In this document: positions 51,925 through 64,000 of the stretch, in pieces
How positions within the stretch are numbered: position 1 is the stretch's first letter
Layout: each line of letters begins with the position of its first letter
NCBI GenBank assembly: GCA_038087015.1
Contig: JASBNA010000003.1
Span: forward strand, 2,170,001 to 2,234,000
Source: Cerrena zonata
Lineage: Eukaryota; Basidiomycota; Agaricomycetes; Polyporales; Cerrenaceae
Direction: 5' to 3'
DNA length: 64,000 nucleotides
The notes under the pieces: model-generated
Databases searched by the model: none
Seen by the model: the letters and a program-made list of their open reading frames with translations, nothing else
What the model was told of the DNA's origin: nothing
Program-made: the position numbers and the translations under genes

Positions 51925-54900
51925 ATGGACTGGTCAGTAAATGTAATAAACGATATGGTGGCGAGCTAACCTGCCGCAGTCTAGAGATAAATGTTCGCCA
52001 ACTTATTCTCTCTGACTTGGCTGAAAACATCCAAGAGTTCAGGCATGAAGAACACGCACCGGAATATCTCTCCGCTATTGACCTAGTCACATCGAAAGTT
52101 GGAACTAGGGCACTGTTTGGCAATGACGAGGCTCCGGAGGACACTGATGTCAACGGAACTGACTCTGATCAGCAGAGGGTGTTTATGGTAATGTGTATAT
52201 CGGCGGTAACAGATGCTTGGACTGATAGACATTTCTTCATAGCCAAACTCACGTGTACAATGCAATATCGACTTCGCCGAGCTTGCAGTCAGCTTGCCAG
52301 ATGCACATATAGAATCGACAGTCCCAGTACTCATTGAAATTCTCAAAGATGTACCTTACATTGACTTCGATCATTGTCTCACATGGGATGGTAACTATTC
52401 TCGTGGAATCTATGGAATGCCTCTAATAATCATACAGACTGGGCACTTCCGGACCAACTTGTCTTCAAGACCGTATCGGCTTTGTTGAGGATCTCTTCTG
52501 CGCATACGGAGCATCGTGCTACTGCAACACAAGCTCTTATACAGTTCACGGAACGTATAATGTCAATGTTGTCATCCGGCGACTGTGAGTTCTGAAGTCC
52601 ATAATCATATTCGTGATTCCCTGAATGATTGCTTGTGCGCAGCTTTCGATATCCTTACTCAGTTTGCTCCGGCCTTCCATGGATTTTATCGTGCCATCAT
52701 ATCTATACCCTATCAATGGACAGTCGGAGAATGGACTGCTCTATCCAACAACCTCAATACGTTATTTTTACCAGAAGTCGTAGAACACCTCAACCGGCTG
52801 TTAATCGATATAATCAAAGCTGAAGAAGATTTGGACAAGATTCACTTCGTCCAAACTCTTTTGTCCCGCTACATATCTCGTGGGAGACCTCTTACTGGAT
52901 ACTTCCTTGTCTGCTGTGTTTTAGAAGCTCAATGGACGACGTTGGCGCAGGCCTTCACAAAGCCCGATTCCTTAGAGAAGTATCCTGAGTTCGCGGAAGC
53001 TGCTGCTGCCAACATGGCTTGGCAAAGTCTTTTGCATCATTCGGTGGAGGAGACACCGTCTCAGGACGAATCTTATAGGCGCATCATCGGACAGACTATG
53101 GATAATGCTATGCAGGCCTTCTCTAACCTGCTTGTTCAAATCGAAGCAATGGATAGGATGCCTTCTGAAGATAGTTATGCTTGGGAAACCATGTCGGAGA
53201 GTCTGGTAAGTATTGCCAGAGTATCTTCGGGTATATACTAACCCATGCATAGAAATTGGCAGCAATATGTTCTGTTGCCCTCGGCGATTTGGACAAGAAA
53301 TTGTATGCACGTGTCAAACTCCTCTTAAGCGATGAATCGCCAGTGTCAGACAATCTCGTCCAAGAAGCCGCTTTGAAGGCTACAGCTATACTGGTCCGCA
53401 AGTAAGCTAGATGATCCAACCCATGTTAAGCTTCGATCTGACACGGGGTTTCCTAGTTTCCCTGATATTGCCCTCCGAATGGCTGGTCACCTTCGTCGGT
53501 TTGTGACCGCTCCTTTACCCATCTTTGAATTTGAGTTTGCTGCCGGTACACGAACCCCTCCTCCTCTTGTCGCAGCAGCTAAATGTTTAGCTCTCTGCCT
53601 CGACGTGAGTCATTTGAAGTTTTATATTCAGTCTCACCTATTGACTGTCACCTTCAAAGCTTGCACCAGGAGATGACATCGGCATGTCATATTTGTACTC
53701 GTTGCTGAATTACATCGCAGCAACAAGCAAAGAATCATCGGAGACTACAGCGTTCCTGAACAACACTGTGAACGATCAAGCGGAATTCTCAACGGCTCAT
53801 TCCGCAGAGACAGGTTTACATGGTCTCACAGACGATCAGAAGCGATTAGTTGGCATCAGCACAATATCCGTGGTCACTCGTTTGGCTCTCGAGTTTGACT
53901 CTGAAGAAGTCATTCGACTTACTACTTCTATGTTATTACAACGTCTGCGAAGTGCGGAGCCAACAGTGGAAGCCGCCATTGCATACAATCTCGTTGACCT
54001 TGCGTTGGCTGCACCAGAGAGCGCATTTGTAGACATCATCCGTGCGTTCTCCTCCATTAACCGCTCAGCAAACACAGATGATCCTCGATTCTCTAACAAC
54101 ATGGTAAGTCTCCACTAAGCATGTCACTGGAACCATTTGTTGAATTTGTATGCAGGTACTTGCTGCGCAAACCCGATTGGCGAGAGAACTCCATAAACGA
54201 CCAGAATTGTACGAGGTGTACCTTGTCGAGTTGCTCACTCTTTTCGCCGACAAAGGAGTTGCAATCCAAAACTTGGCTGCCTCAAATCACCATGCTAAGG
54301 TAAGGCATAATCACGAATGCTCAAGCTTCATTCTAACGTCTCGACAGACGGAGGATATGACCGAACAATTAGCGTCCTTGCTTTTACCAATCGATGCTTT
54401 ACTCAGTCATAGCGATATTCATGTTGATACCACTTCCACACCATCCTTGGTCAATCAATTCCGAAACATGTGGTTCCTGTGTATATTGTTCCAGTTCACC
54501 GCTATGGACTCGAAAGACCATCCTGCCATGGCGTGGCAGAAACCAGCTCTCGCTCGAATTGCGGTGAAAACCCCACCGATTGTTATTGAACAGTCTCATG
54601 ACTCGATTGCAAGTGATCTCGAATACAATCCTGTTATACGTCAGGAATATGTGGAGACGGTCAGTAACTACGATTATCTTCTTCGATCATCGCTTACTTT
54701 ATAAGACAGATCATTCAAAAGCATAGAACGATTCTTCAAAAGTATATTCCCCTTCGTGCTACCGAAGTACGAGCTCTCTATCCTGGACAGATCATCTTCT
54801 TGCTTGCAATGCACGACGTCGAGAGTATGAGATCCGCCGCCGGGTTGCCCTCCTCCTTGGTTTCATTCTTCACAAACAATAGCCTGAACGCTAACACCGG

Positions 54901-57900
54901 GTTGGTTCACAGTATGGAGGCAATAGCCGAAAAGGTATGACATTCTGAAAATAATCCATATGGAAGCCCCGTACTAATTATTATTAATCTAGGTCATTCG
55001 TGGTTCTGTGGTCGACCTGAACGGTCTTGCTTCTCAACAAACATTGCCAACAGAGCTGTCCAAGGAACTCCGCTCCCTTCTCGTAGCAAGTACTCATCGT
55101 ATAGCTCGGGCTAGGGAGGTGGCTTCGAAGTACTTGGATAGATTAGTCACGTCGTTCCCTTCTCTGATGTGTGATCCCCCATTCGTCATTGCGACCCTAG
55201 AAGTTTTGACTCTTCTGCGCCAAGCATGCGAAAACGAGTTCATCAACGAGGTATGATCTATGACTCTCGATGCTCCCAAAGACTGAACTATTCGGTCCAC
55301 AAGGATAATCCTATCTACACTTATCGGTCAGAACGGTCGCAAATCACACTCCAGTTAACTGATGACTATGCTGCCCGTAAGCAAATGTTAGCGCAAATGC
55401 AACGGGATACAAATCGGTGGTTCGAATTGGCTTTGGGACGTGCACCGCTCGAACTACATTCAACATTGCAGGTCAGTGTTGACAAACATAGTAATTTCAA
55501 TGCGTATTCATAGTTCTACAGAAGCATCTGGCCCTCAATCAAACCACCACGGCTCTTGATACGTCAGACCTCGGATCCTCCGTTGCACTGGAGTTTGGAA
55601 AGGGTGTTGGACCAATCGATCGTAAACTTTGTGAGCCTTCCCGATGCTCTCAATCTCCTCTGGTCATTCATTCTTTTATCAGCTTCGCTATCCGGATTAC
55701 TCAGTGCCAAAGTGGACAGAGCCAAACAATTTGTGGGACAACTTGCCACGAAAGGATATTTCGTAGGAGCGGCGTCTGGGCACGAAATCCCTCGGACAGG
55801 TCAGATCTATTTTATTCATTCCCAACTGTTGCTTACACTATATCTATAGGTACAAAGGAATCGGAGTCGAGCACTAGCTCACCTCATGAAATTGATCTGC
55901 TCAAAGCCACGATGTCGGAACACATTCGTGACATTAGACAGAAGAAGAGCACGCTAACAATCCAGAATCTCAAACGCCTACTTTTCCGAGCGGCTGCCAT
56001 CGTGATTGGTTCACGAAAGGTACGTCGATGGGTGGTCAGAACTTACCTCGGACTCTAACAGACAACCCTGGACTTTAGTGTGACTACGACCTTCTACATT
56101 ATATCGTCGTTTTACCATTCGAGTCTTTCACTCCGTCTACAATCTCGGCTGGAATTGAAGTCTGGGCCTGGATCATTGGCGAGAAGGTGGATTTCGAGGT
56201 GGCAATCATGTCAGAGATTACATCTGCGTGGATTAGCACTGTGAAACACGGGCGGGGCATGTTCTCTCATACTCTAAAGTATATTTATGTTCCTCTTGGT
56301 CTCTTACAGTCATTCCACTAATATTCGCCTTTCTAGCCAAAGCGACCCTTTTACGCACCCGGTCGAGTACAGTCCTTCGGACAAGGAGACTGTTAACAGG
56401 ACCTCAACCCAAGCAACTCGACTTTTGTCCCCTCATAGTCTCATATTACAACTTCTCAATAGTAGGCTGCAGGCTGCTAGATATCGCAAATCTTCTGTGA
56501 TGCATCTGATGCAGAGGTTGACACTGACGTCCACTAGAGCACATAAACGGATAAGGTGAGGGAAGTGGGCTCCTTAACTTTCAGACACTGACCAACTTTC
56601 AAAGTACAAATCCGTTATCCCGGGAAGCACGTTTCTCGTTTGTCTTGTTTGGGTTTGAGACGTTGCGGAGCTCGCATCTTGACGTGGGTTGCGAGAACCA
56701 GATGAGAGAAAGTCTGTACACTGCTGCACTATCTTGGTTTAGTGTTCGACCACAGTCAGTGCATCTACGTCTGCTCTGTTCTTATTTCCTGTTACTGAAT
56801 GGGCTCTCGATAGGTGGTCGTACGGTGCAAACCGAATCCAACTAGATGTTGACATAAAACTCCTCTCTGAGGTTCTGTCATACCTCAGGCGGACGTTGTT
56901 CGAGGTTATCCGGCTATCTCCAGTCTCCATACCTCTACCCAGTACAAGACAACTCGTAAGCTTTGATTCACTCCGGAAAAGATTTGACTATAATCTATGG
57001 TATAGAGTATACAGGTGTGCTGGGATCCTTGAATCTCCCGTTACGAGTCCTAGTGGACAACGAGATTTCGAGGTTGACGGTATGGGCAAATCCATGCAAT
57101 GACCCTAAGCGTGTACAGGATCACTTTAGTACTCTGGACAAGACTCTAACAGACGTGCGTGTAACATCTAATTTAATTCCTATCTACATGCCTAATAGTC
57201 TTATAGAGTTCATGGCATAGTATCGTCAGGAAAGTTTGGCAAATCGATCCCGCAATCGCTGTTTTCTTAGCCGAACGATTCCACGTTGTTGCTGTTCATG
57301 CTGAAGTTTCTAAACTTGTTCGTTCAAATACCCGAGAGGTTGTTGCCATACCGGACGCACTGCGTTTCTTGATAGGCGATTCATCGTACTTTTCCACGCG
57401 GCGTGATTTGAAGGTAAGATCGTACGTATTTTCAATAGAATTATAACGCCGACTGAACATAACCATAGTATTTGGTCGTATGGGCACCCGTACCGCCCGT
57501 TCTTGCTATCACATTCTTTGAGAAACGATATCAAAACGAGCCTTTGTTACTTCAATATGCGCACCGAGTATTAGAAGGGCATCCAGTAGAGCTTACCTTT
57601 TTCTTTGTACCGCAAGTGGTCCAGGCGCTTCGATATGACGACCTTGGTATGCTGAAAATGCTCTCTTCTTCAAATGGTAAATTAATCATTCTTGTTGACA
57701 GGCTATGTGGCTCGTTTCATTTTCGAGACAGCTAAGATATCTCAGCTATTCTGTCATCAAATTCTTTGGAATATGAAGGCCAATTGTTACAAAGACGATT
57801 CAGGCGAAGTGGTATGTGTATCGCCTGCGATATGCCAACTTGACTAAATTTGCCATAAAGGAGGATCCGATGAAACCAACCTTGGATCGAATGGTGGAAT

Positions 57901-59495
57901 TACTCGTTGAGTCACTCTCTGGTGAAGCGAAAGTATTCTACGAAAGGGAATTCGGCTTCTTCAACGAGGTGACATCGATATCAGGCAAGCTGAAACCTTT
58001 CATCAAGAAAACCAAACCGGAAAAGAAGGTTCGTGTAGTGTCACGATCAGACGTGAACAATGTGCTTAATTTGATGTAGGCCAAGATAGACGAGGAGATG
58101 GCTAAGATTATAGTTGATGTTGGCGTATACCTGCCGAGTAATCCCGATGGTAAGGTCGTTGACATTGACAAGAAATCTGGGCGCCCACTTCAGAGTCATG
58201 CAAAGGCAAGTTGCTCCGCACGGTTTTGATGACGACTTCACTCAACTTGTATCACAGGCTCCGTTTATGGCTACTTTCAAGGTGCGAAAAGAACGCGTCA
58301 TCTTGAACTCCGATGAAGGTGATCTACTTGAGGATGACTCGCAAGGACAAGGAGCGATACAAGAATATGACGTCTGGCAACAGGCCATTTTCAAAGTTGG
58401 CGATGACTGCCGTCAAGATGTTCTTGCACTGCAGATTATTGCGATGTTCAAGAACATATTTGCCAGTGTTGGCTTGACTGTATATCTGTATCCGTACAGA
58501 GTTACAGCAACGGCCCCAGGAGTAAGTCCCAAACCGAACTTCGAATCATAGATACTCAAAAAACCTCCTTAGTGTGGTGTTATTGACGTCGTACCTAACT
58601 CAACATCAAGAGATGAGATGGGCAGAGCTAAGGTGAACGACTTACTGGATTTCTTTGTGGCGAAATACGGCGGCGAAGATACGGTAGAGTTCCAGAAAGC
58701 TCGTCTGAATTTTATTCAGTCGATGGCTGCGTATTCGGTTGCCTGCTACATATTGCAAATAAAGGACAGACACAATGGAAACATCATGATCGATGGTGAG
58801 GGCCACATCGTTCACATAGGTGTGTATTATCGTCTCGTTAAGTCTTCTTCGGCATCCCTCATTGACGAATCTTCGTAGACTTTGGTTTCCTTTTCGACAT
58901 TGATAAGTCCTTTTCCGTATATTTATATCACGTTGTAGGCTAATCTTGTGTGTTCTCCCCTCGTTACGTCCCGGAGTAAGTTTGAGTTGATTTATACCGG
59001 CTCATAATGCTCAATGATTCTTCTAGGGTGTCAAATTTGAACCCAACTCCTTCAAGCTCACCCATGAAATGGTTGTTCTGATGGGCGGGCGCAACTCGCA
59101 AGGTTACCAACTATTCCAACAGCTCACGGTCAAAGCCTTCCTTGCAATACGACCTCATGCGGACCAGCTCGTTAGCACTGTACAACTGATGCTCGATACA
59201 AGTCTACCCTCATTCAAAGGTGAACCCACCATCAAGAGATTGAAGGATCGCTTTGCCCTCGGCCTCACTGAGAGGCAAGCCGCAGAATGGATGATGTCCA
59301 TTATCCGCAATGCTCATGAGAATGTACGAAGTACCGCTTACGATGAATTCCAGCGTGTATGTGTCCCACTTTTAAACACTCTGCTCGTGTACGCTTATAC
59401 TTTTTACTCTGCACAGATTCAGAATGGTAACACCATTTTTCTACTCTACATGAGTATAACTGATCATTATTATCATAGGAATCCCCTACAAGTAA
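51925..59495 (+). CDS. STT4: phosphatidylinositol 4-kinase III alpha (STT4)
   Basis: Makes PI4P at the plasma membrane. The long alpha-solenoid runs through about 52000-57800, including LEFGKGVGPID...LATKGYFVG, a known Stt4 block. The PI4K accessory helical region is followed by the kinase: FKVRKERVILNSDEGDL, QEYDVWQQAIFKVGDDCRQDVLALQ, VYLYPYRV, catalytic loop KDRHNGNIMI and DFGFLFD, the last split by an intron after HI. The C-terminus RIQNGIPYK ends at 59495. The start is tentative: ATG at 51925 with an 8-nt exon (donor GTCAGT) leading to CLEINVRQLILSDLAENI. The penultimate exon is 10 nt (59417-59426) and is needed to join EFQR to NGIPYK. About 25 introns. Kinase identity is secure; the 5' end is not. 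Confidence 0.9.
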
Positions 59496-60081
59496 CAGAG
59501 TGCATTGTTCACGTATTGTCTGTCTTACGTTAGAGTCAGTATACAATTCCTAACACTCGCTCACCCACTTGACTCTCTTTGTACGATATCACCATAATCT
59601 GATAATCACTGCCAGATGCCGAGGACCAAGATGAACTTGAGTATCCGGAGTCTTGTGGAAGGATCTGAATGTGGGTTCCGAGTGTCCAGGATGTATTACT
59701 GTATCTGGTTTTATGTTGATTATTTTGTTCTTTGTCATTACACTACTACTCTCACCTACAAGTTTCGTGGCCACTGTCAACCGACACACTCTGGTCCAAT
59801 TTTCCTCAGCGAGGGTTGTCGAACAGGAGGTCAAGGTGGTTAGTTCCCGCACAGCGACCATCACATTAAGGTAATACTCACGATTTATGATACCCAGTTA
59901 AGTCGCGATACTCCGGGTTATCCAAGCATTCATAACATTTTCATTACAATATCACTCTCGGAATCGCCGTACGATTCGAGGATAGCATGAGCTCATCGTA
60001 AACCCGCATAACTGTATGACAAACCGTGGCGATATATATATTCCTAGACTTCTTGACACATATATCCGAACCTCAAAATCT
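59496..60081. other. spacer with a weak open frame
   Basis: Open frames of 73-91 codons lie on both strands at 59589-59874. One + strand version, with an intron-like GTATCT...TACAAG, gives a 64-residue basic peptide with no recognisable features. I do not call a gene here. Confidence 0.35.
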
Positions 60082-61102
60082 CTATACATCAAAACCCAAC
60101 CCCTCCGACCTAACCTCATGCCTCCCAACATCCTCTCCAAGCCTCTTAATCTCATTCTTAATCCCCGCAACCGCATCCTGTCCAAGCGGGAAATGCAACG
60201 AAGGCTCAGCATCCAACGAAAACTCGTAAATGCGTTCAACGGCCTTTGCAGCATCCGCCCCTAAACGTTGGCTGCTGTTCAATAAGGCACGCATGGCGAC
60301 ACTGGGAAGGTCTGGTTTGGTGTATGCTGGATGGGCGAATCCGGTGCCGATTTTGGTTATTGCTGAGGTGTAGAAGCTTCCGAGAACGACGATGGATACC
60401 TAGGCGGGGTTGTTTAAAAACGAACAATCTGAAATTCGGGACAGGACTTACTTTGATGTTCCAAGCCGGGTCCAATTCCGCTGCGAGAGTTTTGGTAAAG
60501 CCTTCCAGAGCTAATATCCTCATCAATCAATAACTACACCCTTACACTTCCAAAAGACAAGAAAAAAATACCATGTTTAGAAGCAGCGTAATATCCAAAC
60601 CCTGGGACACCCACAATACCTGTTAGAGAAGTATTGGTAATAAGCAACCCCCCAGAAGGTTTATTCTCCTCCCGGAAGAACCGAACAGCTTCCCTACTAA
60701 CATTCGCCGCACCCCAGAAATTAGTATCAAACTGCGTGCGGGCTTCGTCCTCCGGTGTTGCTTCGATATCCCCAACCACAGCGTACCCGGCGTTGTTAAA
60801 CACAACGTCGATACGGCCGAATGCGTTTTTGGCTGAGGTGAGTGTGGTTTTGATGTCTTGGAGTTTGTTGACGTCGAGTTGGAGGATGAGGAGTTGGGTG
60901 GATGGGTAGTGGGCCTTTAGGTCGGCTAGGACCTCGGGTTTCCGAGCGGTGGCGACGACGATTTCACCTTTCTTCAAGAGTAATTCAGCCATGTAGCGTC
61001 CAATCCCGGTGGATGTCCCGGTGACTATTACAATGAAAACATCAACAGAATATAAATTTAGAAATATGACAGTGACTTACTGAACCAAACTCGCGGAGCC
61101 AT
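60082..61102 (-). CDS. classical short-chain dehydrogenase/reductase
   Basis: NAD(P)-dependent oxidoreductase, cytosolic by appearance. The first exon MAPRVWF joins across an intron to ITGTSTGIGRYMAELLLKKG, the TGxxxGIG cofactor loop; ARKPEVL after the second strand suggests NADP. Then come LDV, NNAGYAVVGDIE, NTSLTGIVGVPGFGYYAASKHALEGF (catalytic Ser, Tyr and Lys of the YxxxK site) and ELDPAWNIKVS. The tail GIKNEIKRLGEDV ends at 60082. Four exons. Closest in type to the retinol-dehydrogenase-like or 'oxidoreductase' SDRs common in fungi; the substrate cannot be told. Confidence 0.88.
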
Positions 61103-62152
61103 ATTGTGAACGTGTAGTAGGTGAAACGTACAAAGTAACAAGGGGTACTGGAATTCCTCTCAGCCTCGAAACACCTCCCTTTAAATAGTCATCGCCAAGA
61201 TAAGAACCAATAAATCACCATTTCACATCCATACCTTCTCCACCCAACAAAAGGTGTTATGTAGCATCATGCTCATCAGCCGTTGCAACTGGTACTCATT
61301 GACCGAAAAAAACGGAATACCGGTCAATATGGGATTACACATGCCCAAATGCCCAAATGTCTAAATGTCTCAAAGATGAGGTTCCTGTGGAGTACTCACT
61401 AGAAGGACATTGATTATATCCCGATGTTTCGAAGTTCCGCACTACCAGGAGATGGGATGGTGTCAAATGGTTGTGACTTTATTGCGAATATCTGATATTC
61501 ACATATCGTGCAGTCAGGCGGCCTGGCCCTAGATTTATGTAAGTAGTACTCGAGGGTCAACTGGGTTGCATATAATAATATGCAACCCTCCGAGCCTCGA
61601 GTCGTCAATATAACATGGATTCAACTTTAGGGCGAAATTGTGAAGTTTGTCCGAGTCCGAGTCCGAGTTCAACTTCAAGTTCGAAGCTTTGGACTTCCAA
61701 CACCAGTTAAGTTTGATGTCGTATTGATTATGTAAGCGCGTTTTATACTAAGTCAATAATCATCATTAACAAAGTTGCGCTGTAACTTACTACTCAACTT
61801 CCCAAGAACAATTTTCTAACAGAAAGAGGCATATATTACAACCCAATGCAACGAAACTATACTACAATCAAGAAAATGTCATGCGTATCATACAGTTCAT
61901 ACAGTCCTTCGCCGTAATTACCATTACATTACAGAAAATTATGAATTAATCGTTGCATCCATTGCAAGAAGCCGAAGAAGCCTATTAGACTATAGTGTCA
62001 CTATTGGATCGCCTTGAAGGGTAAATGAGGCGTTCCCAAGAAGCAAGAACAGGGTAATATATCACACACATACTAACGCTCTATGAACTCTGGTTCGTTG
62101 ACCATTTCCGAGTCGACTGAACATCCATCGGTCGGTCCGGTCAATACCACAT
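61103..62152. other. 1-kb spacer with a short hexamer repeat
   Basis: Contains the SDR promoter side and the WC-2 3' side. A GTCCGA hexamer repeated about 3.5 times at 61649-61669 is followed by GTTCAACTTCAAGTTCGAA. The right half is A/T-rich. No gene seen. Confidence 0.45.
61649..61669. repeat. (GTCCGA)n hexamer repeat
   Basis: Three full units and a half of GTCCGA in tandem, running into a TTCAACTTCAAGTT stretch that resembles words in the 10.47-10.64 kb spacer. Confidence 0.7.
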
Positions 62153-64000
62153 CTACTTGGGACCTGATGACCCACTTAGACCACTCGCACGAAGAGCGGT
62201 TCGTTTTTCTTTTTCGCGTTTCGCCCAGCGCAATCCACATGCGTTGCACAATGTTTTCGGTCCTGACGGGCCCTGTAATAAAGTAGAATTGATGACAGTC
62301 AGTAATTGTGTGCGAAGTAGGGAAGCAGAAGACAGACCTTGCGCCATTCTGGTGAATCCGTCCTTCCACAAGTCATACAAACATACTGTTCAGGAAGATA
62401 CACCTTCCTCGCCTGCGTCACAACGTCAGTCTCTTGTTATAATCTTCAGGCGGACAGAAATCATACCTTCTTCTTAGCAGACTCATCATCCTCACCCATC
62501 ACCACCGTCCCCCCAATGGGACCCGGCGGCACCAACCCCGCACCTCCCCCTCCCCCAGCACCCCCCTGCCCACCCATCTCCAACCCACTCCCCGTCATCC
62601 CCGCCCCACCATCCACACCATCCGCACTATCCATCGTCAACTCCCCATCCTCATGAAACAAATTCTCAAACCTAAACCTCGGCGCACTAACTCCCTGAAT
62701 AACCTGCCCTTGCCCTGGTATCCCAATCAACTCATTATACGAACCCGGGAAGAACGCATTCGTGCTGGGTATAGCTATAGTAGATGAGGATGAAGATGAT
62801 CCTTGCCCTTGTGAGAGGTTGGGTTGGTTGGTTGATGGGGTGGCGGGGGATGTGGATAGGGAGTTGGAGTTGGAGTTGTTGGAGGGGACCATTGTGGGGA
62901 TGGTGGTTGAGGAGGTTGTGGATGGGCGTGGGGGTTTGGGTTTGGAGAGTTTGAGTTGGGAGAGTCGGTCGACTAGGCGTTCGTTTTCGAGTTTGAGCTC
63001 GAGGAATGTGTTTAATCTATTATGATGTTAATATTTGTATTTCCGGGAAAATATTCAAAGAACACTGACATGGTGGTATTCCGACTAGGATACGGTTTCG
63101 CAACCGCATAGAAACATTTCAACGTATCCTCCACCGGCAAGTAATACGGTGCGCCGACAAGCTCAAACATAACCTCCTTCCTACCTTCAGCAGAACCTGC
63201 ATCTCTCTGACTCCTCTGACTGCGGCGCTGAGAGGACTGGTTATATCCCTGTTGGTGATGGTATGCAGTAGATTGAGGGGACGCGGTTAGAGCACCGTAA
63301 TGCCCATGTCCATGGCTGGAAGCCTGTTGCTGGTATGGTATTTGACCTTGCTGCTGGTAAGGATAATAAGGAGTCGGAGGAGGTGCGTGTCCTGGGTGCG
63401 TATTGGAGTAGGATACAGCAGTATTAGAATGAGAAGGTGAAATGGAAGTCGGGGAAGTAGGTTTATATTGGAGTCGAATATAGGACGTAAGTTCGGTCCT
63501 ATTGACCATTGATTCCGTAAAGAGTCTCTGGAAAGTACCACGATCATCCACTACCACTTCCGCGTCAGTTCCACACCACAAAAAATAAGAAATCGACAAG
63601 ACGCACGGTTCATAAAGTCCAAAAGACATTTATCCACCCATTCATTATCCTGCCACCCCAGCAGAGCCCAAACCGCACTCCCGCAATACAATACATCCAT
63701 CTGGGGAGACAAAATGAGGAGGATAGCCTCGCTCAGCTGAGTGACGAGTAAATCCGCCCATCGTTTCCTTTTCGTGAACTCAAAAGTGGGTTGAGGAACC
63801 GAGGGCGGACCAGGCTGGATGAGCTGAGGAGCATTGGTCAGGTTGGTCAACCCGGGATGTGCACTGGCGGTAGAAATAGGAGGAGAATTATCCGGCCCCC
63901 TTGTGGACGAGATGGGATGCCTCTGACCAAGCCCGGGAGGTCCCAAGTGGCCGAGAGCAGAGGAGAGGGAGGAAGTGGAAGTGGGTCTGTGGACAGAGGG
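62153..64000 (-). CDS. wc-2: white-collar 2 (WC-2) blue-light regulator (N-terminus off the right edge)
   Basis: Partner of the photoreceptor WC-1 in the nuclear light-response complex. Reading leftward from 64000: a Ser/Pro-rich N-terminal part; the PAS domain ([83 protein letters not shown]) with a Gln/His/Tyr-rich insert at about 63460-63220; a helix of the [19 protein letters not shown] type; a low-complexity Ser/Gly linker; and a GATA-type zinc finger ([33 protein letters not shown]) split by an intron after RK. The C-terminus ends at 62153 after SGSSGPK. C-x2-C-x18-C-x2-C spacing and the PAS plus zinc-finger order identify WC-2. Confidence 0.93.

Noticed and set aside
59589..59874. Overlapping open frames on both strands after the PI 4-kinase gene
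   Set aside because: No family motif, no start context and no splice partner; the strands mirror each other.

Overview
This window is nuclear DNA from a filamentous basidiomycete, most likely an Agaricomycete. The evidence is compact multi-exon genes with short (about 50-70 bp) GT-AG introns, a nuclear tRNA-Ser with an intron, a fungal core gene set (ATG9, HSF, KEX2, POT1, TAP42, white-collar 2) and a DNMT1-type cytosine methyltransferase of the RFTS-BAH-BAH kind. No transposon, CRISPR array or prokaryote-like segment was recognised. All gene models were made by eye from frames, splice sites and family motifs. The species cannot be named from this.

Layout. 1-2950 (-): an alpha-arrestin whose C-terminus runs off the left edge. 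3271-3593 (+): a candidate small secreted protein. 3987-5822 (-) and 6058-6715 (+): a divergent pair, an IRS4/TAX4-like EH-domain protein and an ECM15/MTH1187 protein carrying a 5-nt microexon. 6905-10257 (-): ATG9. 10688-13461 (-): an intact F-box-like gene next to a decayed relative with in-frame stops. 13799-15493 (-) and 15704-18056 (+): a divergent alpha/beta hydrolase and heat shock factor. 18479-23213 (-) and 23367-26152 (+): a divergent DNMT1-like methyltransferase and MCM7. 26330-29210 (-): kexin. 29486-33065 (-): POT1, divergent from TAP42 (33299-34758, +). 34896-37228 (-): MTHFR, divergent from YPT6/RAB6 (37662-38592, +). Then on the + strand come an APC15-like gene, tRNA-Ser(CGA), an orphan membrane protein and an MFS transporter (42621-44624). 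44982-46687 (-): BCKDH E1 beta, divergent from a creC/WDR20-type WD40 gene (46821-49059, +). 49287-50648 (-): a second F-box/LRR-like gene. 51925-59495 (+): STT4-type PI 4-kinase. 60082-61102 (-): a short-chain dehydrogenase. 62153-64000 (-): white-collar 2, with its N-terminus off the right edge.

How the genes relate. They are mostly housekeeping genes and do not form a cluster. Themes that recur are chromosome replication, cell cycle and telomeres (MCM7, DNMT1, POT1, APC15), phosphoinositide and membrane traffic (STT4, an IRS4-like protein, ATG9, YPT6, KEX2, arrestin) and signalling (HSF, WC-2, TAP42, creC-like WD40).

The most striking signal is a CpG desert of about 4.4 kb that covers almost the whole DNA-methyltransferase gene and very little else. 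I could find only two CpG dinucleotides between 18401 and 22784, and none between 18783 and 22574, while GpC stays common and both flanks are CpG-rich. The desert starts abruptly inside a coding exon about 430 bp downstream of the start codon, leaving the promoter shared with MCM7 CpG-normal. A simple reading is long-term methylation of the methyltransferase gene's own body.
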